Positions 8,285 to 16,202 of a DNA stretch of 64,000 bases are shown here, piece after piece. The notes under the pieces were generated by a model, which saw only the letters and a program-made list of their open reading frames with translations, did not search any database and was not told where the DNA came from. How positions within the stretch are numbered: position 1 is the first letter of the stretch; each line of letters starts with the position of its first letter. The position numbers and the translations under genes are program-made. The stretch is from positions 3,906,001 through 3,970,000 of the forward strand of contig NZ_CP118631.1 in NCBI RefSeq assembly GCF_028993635.1, written 5' to 3'. The DNA is from Mucilaginibacter sp. SJ (lineage in GTDB: Bacteria; Bacteroidota; Bacteroidia; Sphingobacteriales; Sphingobacteriaceae).

Positions 8285-10021
8285 ATGAGCGATCTGCAAA
8301 TTAAAAAATCATCAGCCACCTATGATGTGGTGATTGTTGGTTCGGGTGCCGGCGGGGGTATGGCCGGTTACGTTTTGGCTAACGCCGGGATAAAAGTTTT
8401 AATGCTTGAGGCCGGCGCTTATTTTGACCCCGCTAAAGATTCACAACAGTTAAAATGGCCATGGGAATCCCCGCGCCGCGGTGCCGGTACTACCCGTCCT
8501 TTCGGCGATTTTGACGCGGCCTATGGAGGCTGGCAAATTGATGGCGAGCCTTACACCACCAAAGATAAAACCGAGTTTTTCTGGTTCCGCTCACGGATGC
8601 TGGGCGGCCGTACTAATCACTGGGGCCGGATCTCATTAAGGATGGGCCCGCGTGATTTCCAGGCCAAAGACGGTCTTACCGACGATTGGCCAATCACTTA
8701 TGATGATGTTAAGCCTTACTATGATAAGGTAGACCGTATGATAGGTGTTTACGGAACCAAAGAAGGTTTGGAGAATGAGCCGGATGGCATTTTCCTTCCT
8801 CCGCCAAAACCAAGACTTAATGAGCTGTACATAGTAAAAGGTGCTCAAAAAGCCGGTGTTAAAATTATTCCGGGCCGTGGTTCGGTATTAACAGAGGCTT
8901 TACCAGGCAATAAAGACCGTGGTGCATGTTTCTTCTGCGGGCAATGCGGTCGTAGCTGTAAAGTTTACGGCGATTTCTCGGCATCATCATGCCTGGTTAT
9001 CCCGGCCATTAAAACGGGTAACTTAAAGGTGATTACCAACGCCATGGTACGCGAGGTGATTACCAATGCCGAAGGCCTGGCTGTCGGTGTATCATACGTT
9101 AATAAAGAAGATTTGCAGGAGTACCAGGTTAATGCGAAAACAGTTATCCTTGGCGCAAGCGCCGGCGAATCAGCCAGGATCCTGCTTAACTCAAAATCGG
9201 CCCAGCATCCGGGCGGTTTGGCTAACAGCAGCGGTGTTGTAGGGCATTATCTGCATGACTCAACCGGCTCAAGCGCAGGTGGTTTCCTTCCACAGTTGAT
9301 GGACCGCAAGCGTTACAATGAAGACGGCGTTGGCAGTGTGCACATCTACTCGCCATGGTGGCTTGATAATAAAAAACTGGATTTTCCTCGCGGTTACCAC
9401 ATCGAATATGGTGGTGGTTTACACATGCCGTCATACGGTTTCAGCGGTGGTATCCAAAACATGAATGGTGTAGTGCCGGGCCGCGATGGTAAAATGAAAG
9501 AGGCCGGTGGTTATGGTGCATCATTAAAAGATGACTACCGTCGTTTTTATGGTACCCAGTTTGGTATGGCCGGTCGTGGTACTGCTATTGCCCGTTACGA
9601 TAACTATTGCGAAATTGATCCTAACGTAGTTGATAAATACGGGATCCCGGTATTGCGTTTCCACTATAAATGGGCCCCTGATGAAATTAAACAGGCCAAA
9701 CACATGCAGGAAACCTTCCAGGAAATTATGCACAATATGGGCGGTGCAATATACGGTCCGCCGCAAGGCCCTGAAACCAACTACGGTTTGGAAGCTCCGG
9801 GTAAGATCATTCATGAAGTAGGTACTATCCGTATGGGTAACGATCCTAAAAAATCGGCCTTAAATAAATGGTGCCAGGCGCATGATTGTAAAAACCTGTT
9901 TGTGGTTGACGCTGCTCCATTTGTGCAACAAGGTGATAAAAACGCGACATGGACAATCCTTGCGTTATCAATGCGCACTGCAGAATACATTATTCAGGAA
10001 AGAAAAAAATTAAACGTTTAA
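8285..10021 (+). CDS. GMC-family FAD oxidoreductase with cysteine cluster, probable glycoside 3-dehydrogenase large subunit
   Basis: This 578-residue flavoprotein carries the FAD motif VIVGSGAGGGMAG near residues 16-28 and a GMC C-terminal domain with HEVGTIRMG and a late D-A-A-P segment. Four cysteines, C215-x2-C218-x2-C221-x3-C225, plus C236 interrupt the middle of the protein and look like iron-sulfur ligands, as in FAD glucose dehydrogenase complexes. There is no signal peptide, but the next gene has a Tat signal, so export as a pre-folded complex is likely. The predicted reaction is oxidation of a sugar or polyol, possibly at C3; the substrate is inferred only from neighbours. Confidence 0.85.
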   Translation: MSDLQIKKSSATYDVVIVGSGAGGGMAGYVLANAGIKVLMLEAGAYFDPAKDSQQLKWPWESPRRGAGTTRPFGDFDAAYGGWQIDGEPYTTKDKTEFFWFRSRMLGGRTNHWGRISLRMGPRDFQAKDGLTDDWPITYDDVKPYYDKVDRMIGVYGTKEGLENEPDGIFLPPPKPRLNELYIVKGAQKAGVKIIPGRGSVLTEALPGNKDRGACFFCGQCGRSCKVYGDFSASSCLVIPAIKTGNLKVITNAMVREVITNAEGLAVGVSYVNKEDLQEYQVNAKTVILGASAGESARILLNSKSAQHPGGLANSSGVVGHYLHDSTGSSAGGFLPQLMDRKRYNEDGVGSVHIYSPWWLDNKKLDFPRGYHIEYGGGLHMPSYGFSGGIQNMNGVVPGRDGKMKEAGGYGASLKDDYRRFYGTQFGMAGRGTAIARYDNYCEIDPNVVDKYGIPVLRFHYKWAPDEIKQAKHMQETFQEIMHNMGGAIYGPPQGPETNYGLEAPGKIIHEVGTIRMGNDPKKSALNKWCQAHDCKNLFVVDAAPFVQQGDKNATWTILALSMRTAEYIIQERKKLNV

Positions 10022-10041
10022 CAAGCTAACATAACAATTTT

Positions 10042-10689
10042 ATGAACAGACGTGACTCCCTTAAAGCCCTGGGCTTGGGTACACTTTCGGCAGGATTATT
10101 ACTGGAGGCCTGTAAAACCGATACGAAAAAAGGCGCAGAAGAAACAACCACAGCAGCAGCCGGCGACGAAGTTGGTCGCCAGCCGTTTGAGGTTGAGCGG
10201 GATAAAAAACTGCATGCCGATAAATTTTTCACCGCTGCCGAAATGGCTGCCATCACTGTACTGGCCGATATCATTATCCCAAAAGATGAAAAATCGGGCA
10301 GCGCATCTGATGCCAAGGTGCCTGATTTCATCGAGTTTATTGTAAAAGATATGCCCGATCATCAAACCCCCATGCGCGGTGGTTTACGCTGGCTCGATTT
10401 GCAATGCCTTAACCGTTTTGGCAAGCCATTTACCGACTGCACTAAAGATCAGCAGATCCAGCTAATTGATATGATCGCTTACCCTAAAAAAGCCAAACCA
10501 GAAATGGCCCAGGGCGTAGCTTTCTTCAACCGCATGCGCGATCTTACTGCTTCGGGCTTTTTCACCAGCGAAATCGGGGTGAAAGATATTGGCTACGCAG
10601 GTAACCAACCCGGCAAATGGACGGGTGTACCTGATGACATCCTGAAGCATTACGGTATGGAAAATGTGAAGGCTTCGGCTTCGATGTAA
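10042..10689 (+). CDS. Gluconate 2-dehydrogenase subunit 3 family protein, Tat-type lipoprotein
   Basis: The 215-residue partner subunit begins M-N-R-R-D-S-L-K, a twin-arginine motif, followed by a hydrophobic stretch and L-L-E-A-C, a plausible lipobox at residue 24. After an alanine/threonine-rich linker comes the subunit 3 domain (F-F-T-A-A-E-M-A-A-I-T-V-L-A-D-I-I-I-P). In related dehydrogenases this small subunit escorts the flavin subunit through the Tat pathway. It starts 20 bases after the GMC gene, consistent with one operon. No cytochrome c electron acceptor gene follows. Confidence 0.88.
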   Translation: MNRRDSLKALGLGTLSAGLLLEACKTDTKKGAEETTTAAAGDEVGRQPFEVERDKKLHADKFFTAAEMAAITVLADIIIPKDEKSGSASDAKVPDFIEFIVKDMPDHQTPMRGGLRWLDLQCLNRFGKPFTDCTKDQQIQLIDMIAYPKKAKPEMAQGVAFFNRMRDLTASGFFTSEIGVKDIGYAGNQPGKWTGVPDDILKHYGMENVKASASM

Positions 10690-10738
10690 GCAGCCCCACC
10701 CAAACCCTCCCCGGAGGGGGAGGGCTTAAAAAACTATT

Positions 10739-10842
10739 CTTGCGCTCGTTTGCAACGAGTGCTTAACCTGGGTTTGCGTTTATAACGCAAAGGCGATACA
10801 ATCGCCAAACCATATTAAGCGCTCGTTACAAACGAGCACAAG
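10739..10842. repeat. Structured inverted repeat between convergent genes
   Basis: The left arm 10739-10766 (CTTGCGCTCGTTTGCAACGA...) pairs with the right arm 10815-10842 over about 25 of 28 bases. Two further hairpins lie between (TTTGCG/CGCAAA and GGCGAT/ATCGCC). The right arm ends 2 bases before the stop of the GH13 gene. The structure may end both transcripts, and the arms look like REP-type repeats. Confidence 0.65.
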
Positions 10843-10844
10843 TT

Positions 10845-12410
10845 TTACTTCAACTCCCAAGCCCCCACCCCAAACGCCGGCAAATTAACCGCCAGTTTTC
10901 CTCCCTTTGCTACCGGTTTTGCATCCCCAATAATATTAAGCGTATTTCCGTTGGCATCAATATTTGCACCGGTTTCCTTATCCGACAGGTTTATCGCCAC
11001 CAGTATGGTTTGCCCAGCATCCTTCCTCATAAATGTAAAAACATGATCATTATCGTTATTGATAGTTTTGTAGCTGCCATCAATAAAAGCCGGGTTTGCT
11101 TTGCGAATGGCAATCATCCGTTTATAGTAATTCCATAATGAGTTTGGATTTTGTTTTTCTTCTTCCAGGGAGATCCCATCATTAGGCTTATCGTTATTGA
11201 ACTGATCTTTCCAGGGCCCGGTTTGTTTATACCACAAGGCCATGCCTTTGCCTGTATCGCTTTTGTACCATTCAAAAGCTTCCCTGTCGGGAATTTCATT
11301 GGCATCGGTAGCGCCAAAATTTGCCGTAGTGCCGGTCATGCCCAACTCCTGCCCATAATAAATGGATGGGATGCCGCCTATCAGCAGGTTAAAAGCGCAG
11401 CCAACTTTCATTTTTGCCAAATCGCCTTTTACAGCATAGCTAAAGCGGGGCACATCATGATTTTCGATAAAAACCACCTGTTGCTTGCCGGGAGGCAGCA
11501 TGGCCAGTGTTGAATCGGCATTGGCTAAAAGTAGCCTTTTATCAAACGACCGGATAGCAAAACACAGCCGTAACCCAAATACCCGGTCAACACCTCCATG
11601 TTCCAGATATTCGGTACCAAGACTAAACCAGTTGGCTTGTTCGGCAACTATTTTAATTTTAGGGTTGATGGCTTTTAGTTTGGTTAGCAAAGGGTTCCAG
11701 AAAGTATCGAATAAGTGTGGAAGGCGACCTTTGTTATCCAGGTCGTCCATCATATGATCAAGCCGGAAACCATCTACCCCGTCATCAAATTTACCATCGC
11801 CGTTGGGGTCTATCCAGTAGCTGAACAATTTTAGATTATAAGCATTTGAAGCATCGCTGTTGAGGTTTGCTGTCGTTATTTTGCGGGATACGCTGTCATA
11901 ACCTGTTAGTCCGCTGAGGTTATATACTATGGTTGATGGCTTTTTGTTGTCCTTGTCATCCCATAAAATATAATCGCTGTATGGCGATTTTGGGTTTCCG
12001 AAGGCCTCCTTCCACCAGCGGGAGTCTTCAGTTACATACTGGGTTTCCATATCCATATAAAATTTCATCCCCCGGCGGTGCAGCTCTTTGATCAGTTTAA
12101 GGTAGTCGGCGAGGGAGCCATATTTCGGGTCGATCTTTTCAAAATCAATAGCAAAGTAATTATGATAAAAAACAGATTGATAAAGCGGGGTAAGCAATAT
12201 AGACGTAACCCCGAGGTCCTGCAAATAATCAAGCTTTTGGCGGACGCCATTCAGGTCGCCGTGATAATCGCCATTACTATCGTAAAAACTTCGCTGAAAT
12301 ATATGGTAAATAATTTCGTTGTTGCCCGGCACACCCGTTTGAGCATTAACGCCGGGGGGAATTAAGCCAAACAATAAACAGCCCAGGATAAAAAGCTTAT
12401 TTAGTTTCAT
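10845..12410 (-). CDS. Secreted GH13 alpha-amylase family enzyme with altered conserved region I
   Basis: The 521-residue protein has a signal peptide (cleavage near V-N-A-Q, residue 24) and a GH13 barrel. The calcium loop DSNGDYHGDLNG lies at 44-55; the nucleophile is D218 in GFRLDH, the acid/base E257 in VAEQAN, and the transition-state aspartate D319 in IENHD. Conserved region I reads D120-M-E-T-Q-Y125 instead of the usual DxVxNH, so the histidine is replaced. An EF-hand-like loop DPNGDGKFDDGVD sits at 201-213, just before the nucleophile. It probably acts on alpha-glucans or trehalose-like sugars in the periplasm; the exact substrate is unknown. Confidence 0.88.
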   Translation of the reverse strand: MKLNKLFILGCLLFGLIPPGVNAQTGVPGNNEIIYHIFQRSFYDSNGDYHGDLNGVRQKLDYLQDLGVTSILLTPLYQSVFYHNYFAIDFEKIDPKYGSLADYLKLIKELHRRGMKFYMDMETQYVTEDSRWWKEAFGNPKSPYSDYILWDDKDNKKPSTIVYNLSGLTGYDSVSRKITTANLNSDASNAYNLKLFSYWIDPNGDGKFDDGVDGFRLDHMMDDLDNKGRLPHLFDTFWNPLLTKLKAINPKIKIVAEQANWFSLGTEYLEHGGVDRVFGLRLCFAIRSFDKRLLLANADSTLAMLPPGKQQVVFIENHDVPRFSYAVKGDLAKMKVGCAFNLLIGGIPSIYYGQELGMTGTTANFGATDANEIPDREAFEWYKSDTGKGMALWYKQTGPWKDQFNNDKPNDGISLEEEKQNPNSLWNYYKRMIAIRKANPAFIDGSYKTINNDNDHVFTFMRKDAGQTILVAINLSDKETGANIDANGNTLNIIGDAKPVAKGGKLAVNLPAFGVGAWELK

Positions 12411-12720
12411 GGTTTTTATAATTGGAGTTTAAAGTAACGCAAAGGGTTGACTATTAACAATAACTACAGGTGTGAAAAACTGGTGTATTTTATCCGGCAG
12501 CCCTTCAAAAACATTATCAAAAGCGATAAAAATCCCTTTGTGGGATAATATAGGCCACTTTTTGGACAATTTGCTAAAGTTTTAGAATCATGGCTTAACC
12601 TATTTTTGTTGCATAGGCTTGGCGTATCCGGCACTGCTGATATGGCAAGCTATGGTAATTGCTATTATTTGCATAACCAGTTTAAAGGCGTATGAAAAGC
12701 GTTTAACAAATACCCCAATT
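12411..12720. other. Divergent control region between GH13 and alcohol dehydrogenase genes
   Basis: These 310 bases separate two outward-facing genes. A TAnnTTTG match (TATTTTTG) lies at 12601-12608 for the plus-strand gene. The frame of the downstream enzyme stays open back to a TTG at 12619, but those extra 34 residues are not family-like. I see no riboswitch or clear operator. Confidence 0.5.
12601..12608 (+). promoter_or_regulatory. Putative -7 element of alcohol dehydrogenase operon
   Basis: TATTTTTG fits TAnnTTTG exactly. It would give a leader of roughly 105 bases before the ATG at 12721. No -33 TTG is found at 19-21 bases, so confidence is limited. Confidence 0.3.
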
Positions 12721-13839
12721 ATGGCTATAATATGCAAGGCGGCTATTGCCAATGGAAAGGGTGGCTTTTCAGTCCAGGATATTGTGGTGAACGAACCGAA
12801 AGATGATGAAGTGCTGGTTAAAATAAAAGCAGCGGGACTTTGCCATACCGATCATGACTCGTTAAGCTGGGGAAAACAGCTCATTATAGGTCACGAAGGT
12901 GCCGGTATTGTGGTTTCGGTTGGAAAAAATATTAGCAGTGTACTACCCGGCGATAAGGTGATCTTAAACTGGGCCATGCATTGCGGCAAATGCTTTCAGT
13001 GCCTGGAGGGTAACCTGCATTTGTGTGAAGTAGCCTCGCCGGTTGCAGCCGGCGGTAATGGCTACACTCCGGGTCATGCAGGTCTTGAGGGCACAACATT
13101 TAATGGCGAACCAATTTTAAGATCTTTCAATATTGGCACTATTGCCGGATATACGCTGGTAAAAGAGTCGGCAGTGGTAAAAAATACTTCGGAAACCATG
13201 TCATTCCCTGCTGCAAGTATCATCAGCTGCGGGGTGATGACGGGCTACGGCTCAGTGGTAAATGCAGCCAGGCTAAAAGCAGGCTCATCAGCAGTTGTAT
13301 TGGGTACCGGCGGTGTGGGTCTTAATGTGGTACAGGGTGCAAAGGTTGCCGGCGCAGAAAAGATCATCGCCGTTGATATTAATCCCCATCGCCTTGAAAC
13401 GGCTGTAAAGTTTGGCGCAACCCACACCATCCTGGCTGCAAAAGATGATGCCGGCCTGCTTAAAGCCGCCGAAGAAGTAAAAAAACTTACCGGTGGCCGC
13501 GGGGCAGATTACGCTTTTGAATGCACTGCCATCCCCGAATTAGGTGCAGCCCCCTTAGCTATGGTGCGCAATGCCGGTACGGCCGTACAGGTAAGCGGAA
13601 TTGAACAGGAAATCACCATTGATATGCGCCTTTTTGAATGGGATAAGATTTACATTAACCCACTTTATGGTAAGTGCCGCCCGCAAATTGATTTTCCGGA
13701 TATAGCACAACATTATACCAGCGGGCACTTATTACTTGAAGAAATGATTACACGTACATATTCTATAAACGAACTTGATAAAGCTTTTGACGACATGCTG
13801 AAAGGCAGGAATGCTAAAGGGGTTATCGTGTTCGACTAA
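12721..13839 (+). CDS. Zinc-dependent medium-chain alcohol dehydrogenase
   Basis: The product is 372 residues from the ATG at 12721 (M-A-I-I-C-K-A-A), which matches the family N-terminus; an upstream TTG would add an unlikely extension. Catalytic zinc ligands are visible in GLCHTDHDS and GHEGAG, and the four structural-zinc cysteines in CGKCFQCLEGNLHLC. The NAD motif is GTGGVGLNVVQGAK. It oxidises an alcohol or reduces an aldehyde; class III-like features suggest adducts of aldehydes but do not fix the substrate. The esterase that follows after 8 bases is probably in the same operon. Confidence 0.9.
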   Translation: MAIICKAAIANGKGGFSVQDIVVNEPKDDEVLVKIKAAGLCHTDHDSLSWGKQLIIGHEGAGIVVSVGKNISSVLPGDKVILNWAMHCGKCFQCLEGNLHLCEVASPVAAGGNGYTPGHAGLEGTTFNGEPILRSFNIGTIAGYTLVKESAVVKNTSETMSFPAASIISCGVMTGYGSVVNAARLKAGSSAVVLGTGGVGLNVVQGAKVAGAEKIIAVDINPHRLETAVKFGATHTILAAKDDAGLLKAAEEVKKLTGGRGADYAFECTAIPELGAAPLAMVRNAGTAVQVSGIEQEITIDMRLFEWDKIYINPLYGKCRPQIDFPDIAQHYTSGHLLLEEMITRTYSINELDKAFDDMLKGRNAKGVIVFD

Positions 13840-13847
13840 AAAAGCTC

Positions 13848-14645
13848 ATGCCATTTAAAACAACAGAAATTTCCAATCCGCAATATGAAAGTAATCAGCT
13901 ACGGTTTATAACTGTAAAAACGCCCAATTTAAAGGGCCGGGGTGATATTTGCGTATACGTTCCGGCCGGAGCCAATAAAAACGAGGTTTTACCCATTGTA
14001 ATATTGCTGCATGGGGTATATGGCAGCGCCTGGAGCTGGGCCATGAGCGGGGGCGTTCATTTAAAAACCAATGAACTGATTGAAAAAGACGAATTGCCAA
14101 GAATGATATTAGCCATGCCGTCGGATGGGCTTTGGGGCGATGGCTCAGGTTATTTGCCCCATAGCGGCTTTAATTTTGAGCAGTGGATAGCCGATGATGT
14201 GCCTATGGCTGTAATGGAAAATATTCCCGGTGCAAAACAAAATTCACCGCTGTTTATCGCCGGCCTCTCTATGGGAGGATTTGGCGCTTTGAGGATCGGC
14301 GCAAAATACGGGCATAAATTTAAGGCCATTGCCGGCCTGTCGTCTATAACAAGCTTGCCGCAGATCAAACTTTTTGCCGGTGAGCCCTTAAAAACCTATG
14401 CCCAGGATATTGTAGCCGATGAAGATGTGTTTGCAACATTTAAAAAATACAGGCCACAACTGCCGCCTGTTCGGTTTGATTGCGGTACCAATGACCTGCT
14501 CATCAACTATAACCGCGATTTGCATAAAAAGCTGGATAAGGAGAAGATCCCTCATATTTATGAAGAAAACCAGGGTGGGCACGAGTGGTCATACTGGGCA
14601 AAACATATTATTTCAACGCTTAAATTTTTTGCCGGTAAGCTGTAG
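13848..14645 (+). CDS. Esterase D / S-formylglutathione hydrolase-like alpha/beta hydrolase
   Basis: The 265-residue cytoplasmic protein has the nucleophile elbow GLSMG with S141, an oxyanion region LLHGVYGS near 54-61, a likely aspartate in DCGTNDLL, and the histidine in GGHEWSYW. The family cleaves small acyl esters and thioesters. Pairing with a class III-like alcohol dehydrogenase resembles aldehyde detoxification operons, but most Bacteroidota are not known to use glutathione, so another thiol or plain ester substrate is possible. Confidence 0.8.
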   Translation: MPFKTTEISNPQYESNQLRFITVKTPNLKGRGDICVYVPAGANKNEVLPIVILLHGVYGSAWSWAMSGGVHLKTNELIEKDELPRMILAMPSDGLWGDGSGYLPHSGFNFEQWIADDVPMAVMENIPGAKQNSPLFIAGLSMGGFGALRIGAKYGHKFKAIAGLSSITSLPQIKLFAGEPLKTYAQDIVADEDVFATFKKYRPQLPPVRFDCGTNDLLINYNRDLHKKLDKEKIPHIYEENQGGHEWSYWAKHIISTLKFFAGKL

Positions 14646-14798
14646 ATAAGGCAGTTAATATAAACTAACGACTGGCTTGTAATGTGCGAATATCATTATT
14701 TTGTCAGTTTTAATTAGTCAGACATACCATTATTGCACTTAATAACGTTTATCTACTTTGTAGGTTAACGCCTGCAAATAGTGATAAGGTTTAGGTTT

Positions 14799-14835
14799 AA
14801 AGCCCCCAAGCAGCGAGTGCAAGGGGGCTTTTATT
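14799..14835 (+). terminator. Rho-independent terminator after esterase
   Basis: AAAGCCCCC (14799-14807) and GGGGGCTTT (14823-14831) form a 9-pair stem with a 15-base loop, followed by a T-rich run (TATTTTT). It lies 150 bases past the esterase stop and before the GreA-like gene. Confidence 0.8.
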
Positions 14836-14907
14836 TTTACCGACAGGTTTTCTGCACAACAAAATTTGATATTTTCACCTATTTTAGTTTTTTGTTTGAT
14901 ATCATAA

Positions 14908-15360
14908 ATGGGCGATCTGAAGAAAGAATTACATCAACTATGTATTAATTACGTGCGTAAAATTATGGAAGCCACAGAGCTTGCCATAGCCGATGCGCAA
15001 AAGGCATCAACCGATGATACCAAAAGCAGCGCGGGCGATAAATATGAAACCGGGCGCGAAATGATGCAGCAGGAAACCAACCGCAATATGACCCAGCTAA
15101 ATGAAGCTAACAAGTTGCTGGTAGTACTAAACCGCGTCAGCACCACCGGGGTATCGATGCATGCCGAGTCCGGGAGTGTGATAGTTACCAATAATGGTAA
15201 TTTTTACCTGGCTATAAGTGCCGGTGTTTTAACACTCAACGGCAAAACATATTTCGCGGTGTCGCCCGCATCGCCGATAGGCAATTTGCTTAGCGGTAAA
15301 AAAGCCGGGGATGAGTTTACGCTGAATGGCAAACGCTATCAGATTGAATCGGTAGTTTAG
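14908..15360 (+). CDS. Small protein with GreA/GreB C-terminal-like domain
   Basis: The 150-residue protein has a helical, charged N-terminal half (residues 1-75, coiled-coil-like, with DDTKSSAGDKYETGREMMQ) and a C-terminal domain ending SPIGNLLSGKKAGDEF...YQI, which matches the FKBP-like tail of GreA (SPIGRALLGKKVGD). Gre factors stimulate RNA cleavage by backtracked RNA polymerase; this one is a lone relative and might bind the polymerase secondary channel, or do something else. It has a terminator on its 5' side and stands alone. Confidence 0.65.
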   Translation: MGDLKKELHQLCINYVRKIMEATELAIADAQKASTDDTKSSAGDKYETGREMMQQETNRNMTQLNEANKLLVVLNRVSTTGVSMHAESGSVIVTNNGNFYLAISAGVLTLNGKTYFAVSPASPIGNLLSGKKAGDEFTLNGKRYQIESVV

Positions 15361-15671
15361 GGTTTTGCGGTTAATTTTGCTTCCGGAAAATAACTTTGAT
15401 TACAGTAATATTTAAAAAATACCGGCTTGCCATTTTTTTCATATTTATTTTACAAAAACGCCATATTTTCAAAACAAAATGAATTGGCCTTTGTATTAAT
15501 GGGTTGGCTGCCACCATTTATTTTCCCAAAACTGAAAAAAAAGTAAATTTTTTTAAAATAAAAGCACTCATTCACATAAACATGCAGTAATCATCAAATA
15601 TCTATTACTATATTTGATGTTAACAAAACGTGGGTAATTAACAAAGCATGCCCATTAAAAACTAAATATTA
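15361..15671. other. Long AT-rich leader region before the RRM gene
   Basis: These 311 bases hold no gene. A TATATTTG at 15609-15616 fits the -7 consensus, which would leave a leader of about 50 bases before the ATG. Cold-inducible RRM genes often carry long leaders, but I see no defined cold-box or riboswitch fold. Confidence 0.45.
15609..15616 (+). promoter_or_regulatory. Putative -7 element of RRM protein gene
   Basis: TATATTTG matches TAnnTTTG; the predicted transcript would start near 15620. No convincing -33 TTG is seen upstream. Confidence 0.35.
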
Positions 15672-16049
15672 ATGAACATATTCGTAGGAAGCCTTCCTTT
15701 TACTTTAGGGGAAGCCGATTTAAAGCAGCTTTTCGAAGCTTATGGTGAAGTTAACTCCGTAAAAATTATTATTGACAGGGAATCAGGAAGAAGCAAAGGG
15801 TTCGGATTCATTGAAATGGCAGATGATGAGGCAGCACAACAAGCGATAAGCGGCCTAAACGGTTCTGAAGTTAAAGGAAGATCAATTGCAGTAAGCCAGG
15901 CAGAAGAGAAAAAACCAGGCGGCGACCGCAGAAGCAGTGGCGGTGGCTACGGTGGCGGTAACCGTGGCGGCGGCGGTTACGGTGGCGGCAACCGCGGTGG
16001 CGGTGGCGGCTATTCAAGAGATAACCGTGGCGGCGGCAAAAGCTGGTAA
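15672..16049 (+). CDS. Glycine-rich RRM RNA-binding protein
   Basis: The 125-residue protein has one RRM: RNP2 is NIFVGSL at residues 2-8 and RNP1 is KGFGFIEM near residue 44. A linker of charged residues follows from about 77, then a Gly-Arg-Tyr-rich tail (repeats of GGGNRGGGGYGG) that could promote RNA binding or condensation. Such proteins are common in Bacteroidota and are often linked with cold or stress, acting on mRNA in the cytoplasm. It is monocistronic, with a terminator directly after it. Confidence 0.92.
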   Translation: MNIFVGSLPFTLGEADLKQLFEAYGEVNSVKIIIDRESGRSKGFGFIEMADDEAAQQAISGLNGSEVKGRSIAVSQAEEKKPGGDRRSSGGGYGGGNRGGGGYGGGNRGGGGGYSRDNRGGGKSW

Positions 16050-16059
16050 AAATATAACC

Positions 16060-16100
16060 TAAAGTAAAATACCGGGCTTTTAGGTCGGTATTTTACTTTA
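16060..16100. terminator. Bidirectional terminator between RRM gene and histidine kinase
   Basis: A 15-base arm (16060-16074) and its exact complement (16086-16100) enclose an 11-base loop. The stem is A-rich on one side and T-rich on the other, suiting both the plus-strand RRM gene and the minus-strand kinase gene that converge here. Confidence 0.75.
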
Positions 16101-16202
16101 AGTATTGCATCTATAATCTACCTTCAGGAATAACAACTATTTAGGGATTTTTTGCCTACGCAAACCTCTATGCCCTATTATTACTCCGGACAGGTTCTTT
16201 TA

